Shown one piece after another: positions 33,008-34,268 of a stretch of DNA of 34,268 nt. The notes under the pieces were generated by a model, which saw only the letters and a program-made list of their open reading frames with translations, made no database searches and was not told the origin of the DNA. The DNA is from Chloroflexota bacterium (lineage in GTDB: Bacteria; Chloroflexota; Limnocylindria; P2-11E). Location of the stretch: NCBI GenBank assembly GCA_005889075.1, contig VBDQ01000083.1:1-34268 (forward strand). The letters are read 5' to 3'. The stretch's first letter is position 1, and every line of letters starts with the position of its first letter. A program made the translations under genes and the position numbers.

Positions 33008-33077
33008 CCGTCAGGAAGCGTGGGTCCGCATGACGGTACGGTCATGGCACGCGGCGCGGAACGGCCAGACTCGGGCC

Positions 33078-33334
33078 ATGGAACCCATCACTTGGCTCGT
33101 CATCGGTCTCATCGCCGGCTGGCTCGCCGGGCTGGTGATGAAGGCAAGCGGCTACGGGCTCGTCGGTGACATCCTGGGCTTATCGGCGGTGTCGTCGGCG
33201 CCTGGCTCCTCGTCTTGATCGTATCGCCGGATGAGCGGAGCGGACTGATCGGGACAATCGTCGTCGCCTTGATCGGCGCGGCGGTCTTCGTCGGTGTCGC
33301 GCGACTGCTCACCCACCGCCCGGTGCATCCGTAG
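33078..33334 (+). pseudogene. GlsB/YeaQ/YmgE-type stress membrane protein, frameshifted
   Basis: The N-terminus MEPITWLVIGLIAGWLAGLV, then KASGYGLVGDILG, is typical of the transglycosylase-associated GlsB/YeaQ/YmgE family. After GDILG the frame gives nonsense and stops at 33218. With one extra base near 33176-33182 the other frame reads IGGVVGAWLLVLIVSPDERS, then LIGTIVVALIGAAVFVGVAR, completing a normal three-helix protein of about 85 residues that ends at the TAG at 33334. So one base has been lost, in the genome or in the assembly. No strong ribosome binding site precedes the ATG. Confidence 0.75.
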
Positions 33335-33336
33335 GC

Positions 33337-33450
33337 GTGGCTCAGCTCTTCAGTTCGGATCTCACCCTGATCGGCGCGGCACTGGCGGCTCTTGCCCTCA
33401 CGACCGTGGCGATCCTTCGTGACCTCGGCACGTACCGGCTCAGGCCCTGA
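33337..33450 (+). CDS. Possible very small membrane protein (37 aa)
   Basis: A 37-codon reading from GTG with one hydrophobic helix (LTLIGAALAALALTTVAIL) and a short basic end (RDLGTYRLRP). It starts two bases after the GlsB-type gene, so it could be translated by reinitiation. There is no ribosome binding site and no family; it may be chance. Confidence 0.3.
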   Translation: MAQLFSSDLTLIGAALAALALTTVAILRDLGTYRLRP

Positions 33451-33467
33451 GGTCGCGGGGCCAGAAA

Positions 33468-33608
33468 GCTATCGGGCCCGAAGTCGTGAATTCCCTTATC
33501 TCGATCGATGGTGGTCGCACCGATGTTCGTGATCGCAGTTGTGCCAGCGAGGACTGAGAAGCTTGCGGCCGTTCCCAATCCCACGGTCGGGGTTGCCGGG
33601 GGGCCGCC
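33468..33608 (-). pseudogene. Relic resembling the start of a DUF3494 ice-binding protein
   Basis: In the frame directly after the stop of the 61-aa gene, the minus strand reads GGPPATPTVGLGTAASFSVL and then AGTTAITNIGATTIDRDKGI. This resembles the N-terminal strand pattern of DUF3494 ice-binding proteins (LGTAxxFAVLAGxxxTNTGxTxxxGDxG). The similarity ends after about 35 residues, there is no signal peptide or start, and the rest of the domain is missing. It is most simply a decayed fragment. Confidence 0.5.
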
Positions 33609-33794
33609 CTAACGGACGGCGATGAGGCTCCGGAGCGGGTAGTCCTCAATCACGAAGAAGAGGAACGTGGCGAGTAGCACGAGGCCAAAGACCGTCCATA
33701 GCAACTCCGCGCGATTCCAGTGCATACGCGCACCGAGGTCGCGTGGCTCAGACCACTCGTCGTTTGTCGACTCGTGCGTCAGCGATGTGGCCAT
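33609..33794 (-). CDS. Small membrane protein (61 aa)
   Basis: A 61-residue protein: polar N-terminal half (HESTNDEWSEPRDLGARMHW), one membrane helix (LLWTVFGLVLLATFLFFVIE) and a short tail. The ATG has GAGG six bases upstream, a good site. It diverges from the gene at 33929 across a region with a strong inverted repeat. Its stop is followed in frame by the ice-binding-like relic, so the present end could be the result of a nonsense mutation or fusion. Confidence 0.6.
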   Translation of the reverse strand: MATSLTHESTNDEWSEPRDLGARMHWNRAELLWTVFGLVLLATFLFFVIEDYPLRSLIAVR

Positions 33795-33850
33795 TGAAAT
33801 CCTCAGCTTCCCCTCCGCGTCGCCGAATCGTCCCTCGCCTGCTTGCTCGA

Positions 33851-33897
33851 GTCATGACGAAATCGTCATGAGCAACAGGTGACGGCAAAGTCATGAC
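33851..33897. promoter_or_regulatory. Inverted-repeat operator candidate
   Basis: TCATGACGA-AA-TCGTCATGA at 33852-33871 has perfect nine-base arms. A further GTCATGAC stands at 33890-33897, repeating the GTCATGAC at 33851-33858. It lies between divergent genes at 33794 and 33929 and looks like a binding site for a dimeric regulator. Confidence 0.5.
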
Positions 33898-33928
33898 AAA
33901 AGCGGCCCCAAGCATCAGTGTTCGAGAC

Positions 33929-34268
33929 ATGCCAACATCCGCCGCCATTCAGCTCCTTGTGCTCGACGAGTTCCGGCTGCGCACGGCAGATCTGCGCGAC
34001 ACCGCCGCGGGCATCATCGGGGGGTCGACGCGCGGGATCGAACTCGCGATACCGCTATTGACGAGCATCGACGACCGACGCGACGTCGCGACGCTCAGGG
34101 CGGTGCACGCCGGAGAACCGACCGAGATCGGTGCGGCGCAGCGCGCCGCCCTCGAACCGTTGGTCTCGAGCTGGGCGGCGCCGAAACACTATGTGCCGAG
34201 GATCACCGAGCGATCGCAAAGTCCGCCTTCGTCCTTCCGGCTGGCCGTGACCGAATCTGGGATCAACA
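33929..34268 (+). CDS. Hypothetical protein, 3' end outside window
   Basis: An open frame of at least 113 codons from ATG 33929 to the right edge, beginning MPTSAAIQLLVLDEFRLRTA. The visible part is soluble, with many Arg, Asp and Ala, and no family is recognised. Codon use (strong G/C at third positions) is like that of the confirmed genes. No clear ribosome binding site; the inverted repeats at 33851-33897 lie 32-78 bases upstream and may control it. Confidence 0.55.
   Translation, partial: MPTSAAIQLLVLDEFRLRTADLRDTAAGIIGGSTRGIELAIPLLTSIDDRRDVATLRAVHAGEPTEIGAAQRAALEPLVSSWAAPKHYVPRITERSQSPPSSFRLAVTESGIN

Overview
The window is a gene-dense, high-GC piece of a bacterial chromosome. GTG and TTG starts are common, the SOS box is of the Gram-positive/actinobacterial type (CGAAC-N4-GTTCG), and the envelope genes (M23 lipoproteins, a LysM-M23 protein, an RlpA-like protein, a sortase-like protein) suit a monoderm-like cell. 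Many genes that lead a transcription unit carry a TANNNT -10 hexamer only 5-10 bases before the start codon, which suggests frequent leaderless transcription. My best guess is a Chloroflexota or actinobacteria-like lineage known mainly from metagenomes. No marker here fixes the phylum.

Layout. 1-1617 (minus): mscS, a DUF1232 gene, a small membrane protein gene and the start of rplI. 1618-5756: an SOS cluster, lexA followed by two tandem HTH_42 genes with an AlkZ-like QxQ motif and then dinB, behind one LexA box that also lies at the divergent mscS promoter. 5757-6381: a DnaA-box-like repeat cluster, a small gene, a good intrinsic terminator and tRNA-Asp(GTC). 6524-10837: two paralogous lipoproteins (WD/TolB-like propeller plus M23 peptidase) interleaved with small membrane and secreted proteins, including a 51-residue gene whose ribosome binding site lies in a hairpin. 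10892-13053: an amidase and an HD-domain protein. 12795-16016 (minus): a membrane-anchored LuxR-type regulator, a zinc-ribbon protein, an unknown protein, a KGG-repeat stress protein, an RlpA-like protein and a frameshifted sortase. 16040-17874: an M24 peptidase with two membrane proteins.

17871-25598 (minus) is a respiratory complex I operon with the order nuoA-C-H-J-K-L-M-N. nuoB, nuoD and nuoI, which normally sit inside such an operon, are absent, as are nuoE, F and G. The junctions are too tight to hide them. 25688-26987 is a LysM-M23 gene with its own promoter and a structured leader. 27033-30512 holds a radical-SAM-like protein that appears to have lost its cluster cysteines, then obgE-nadD-rsfS, a ribosome assembly/NAD cluster. 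30531-32418 is a MASE1 hybrid histidine kinase broken by a frameshift and probable deletion.

32473-34268 follows tRNA-Ala(CGC). It is accessory and partly decayed: small membrane proteins, a frameshifted GlsB/YeaQ-type gene, a relic that looks like the start of a DUF3494 ice-binding protein, a strong inverted-repeat operator candidate, and an unknown gene running off the end.

The strongest leads are the LexA-controlled cluster of AlkZ-like proteins with Pol IV, the cysteine-less radical SAM homologue, the partial complex I operon, and two leaders with predicted structure around a ribosome binding site. Three broken genes in 34 kb mean that base-level sequence error must be excluded before any of them is called a pseudogene.
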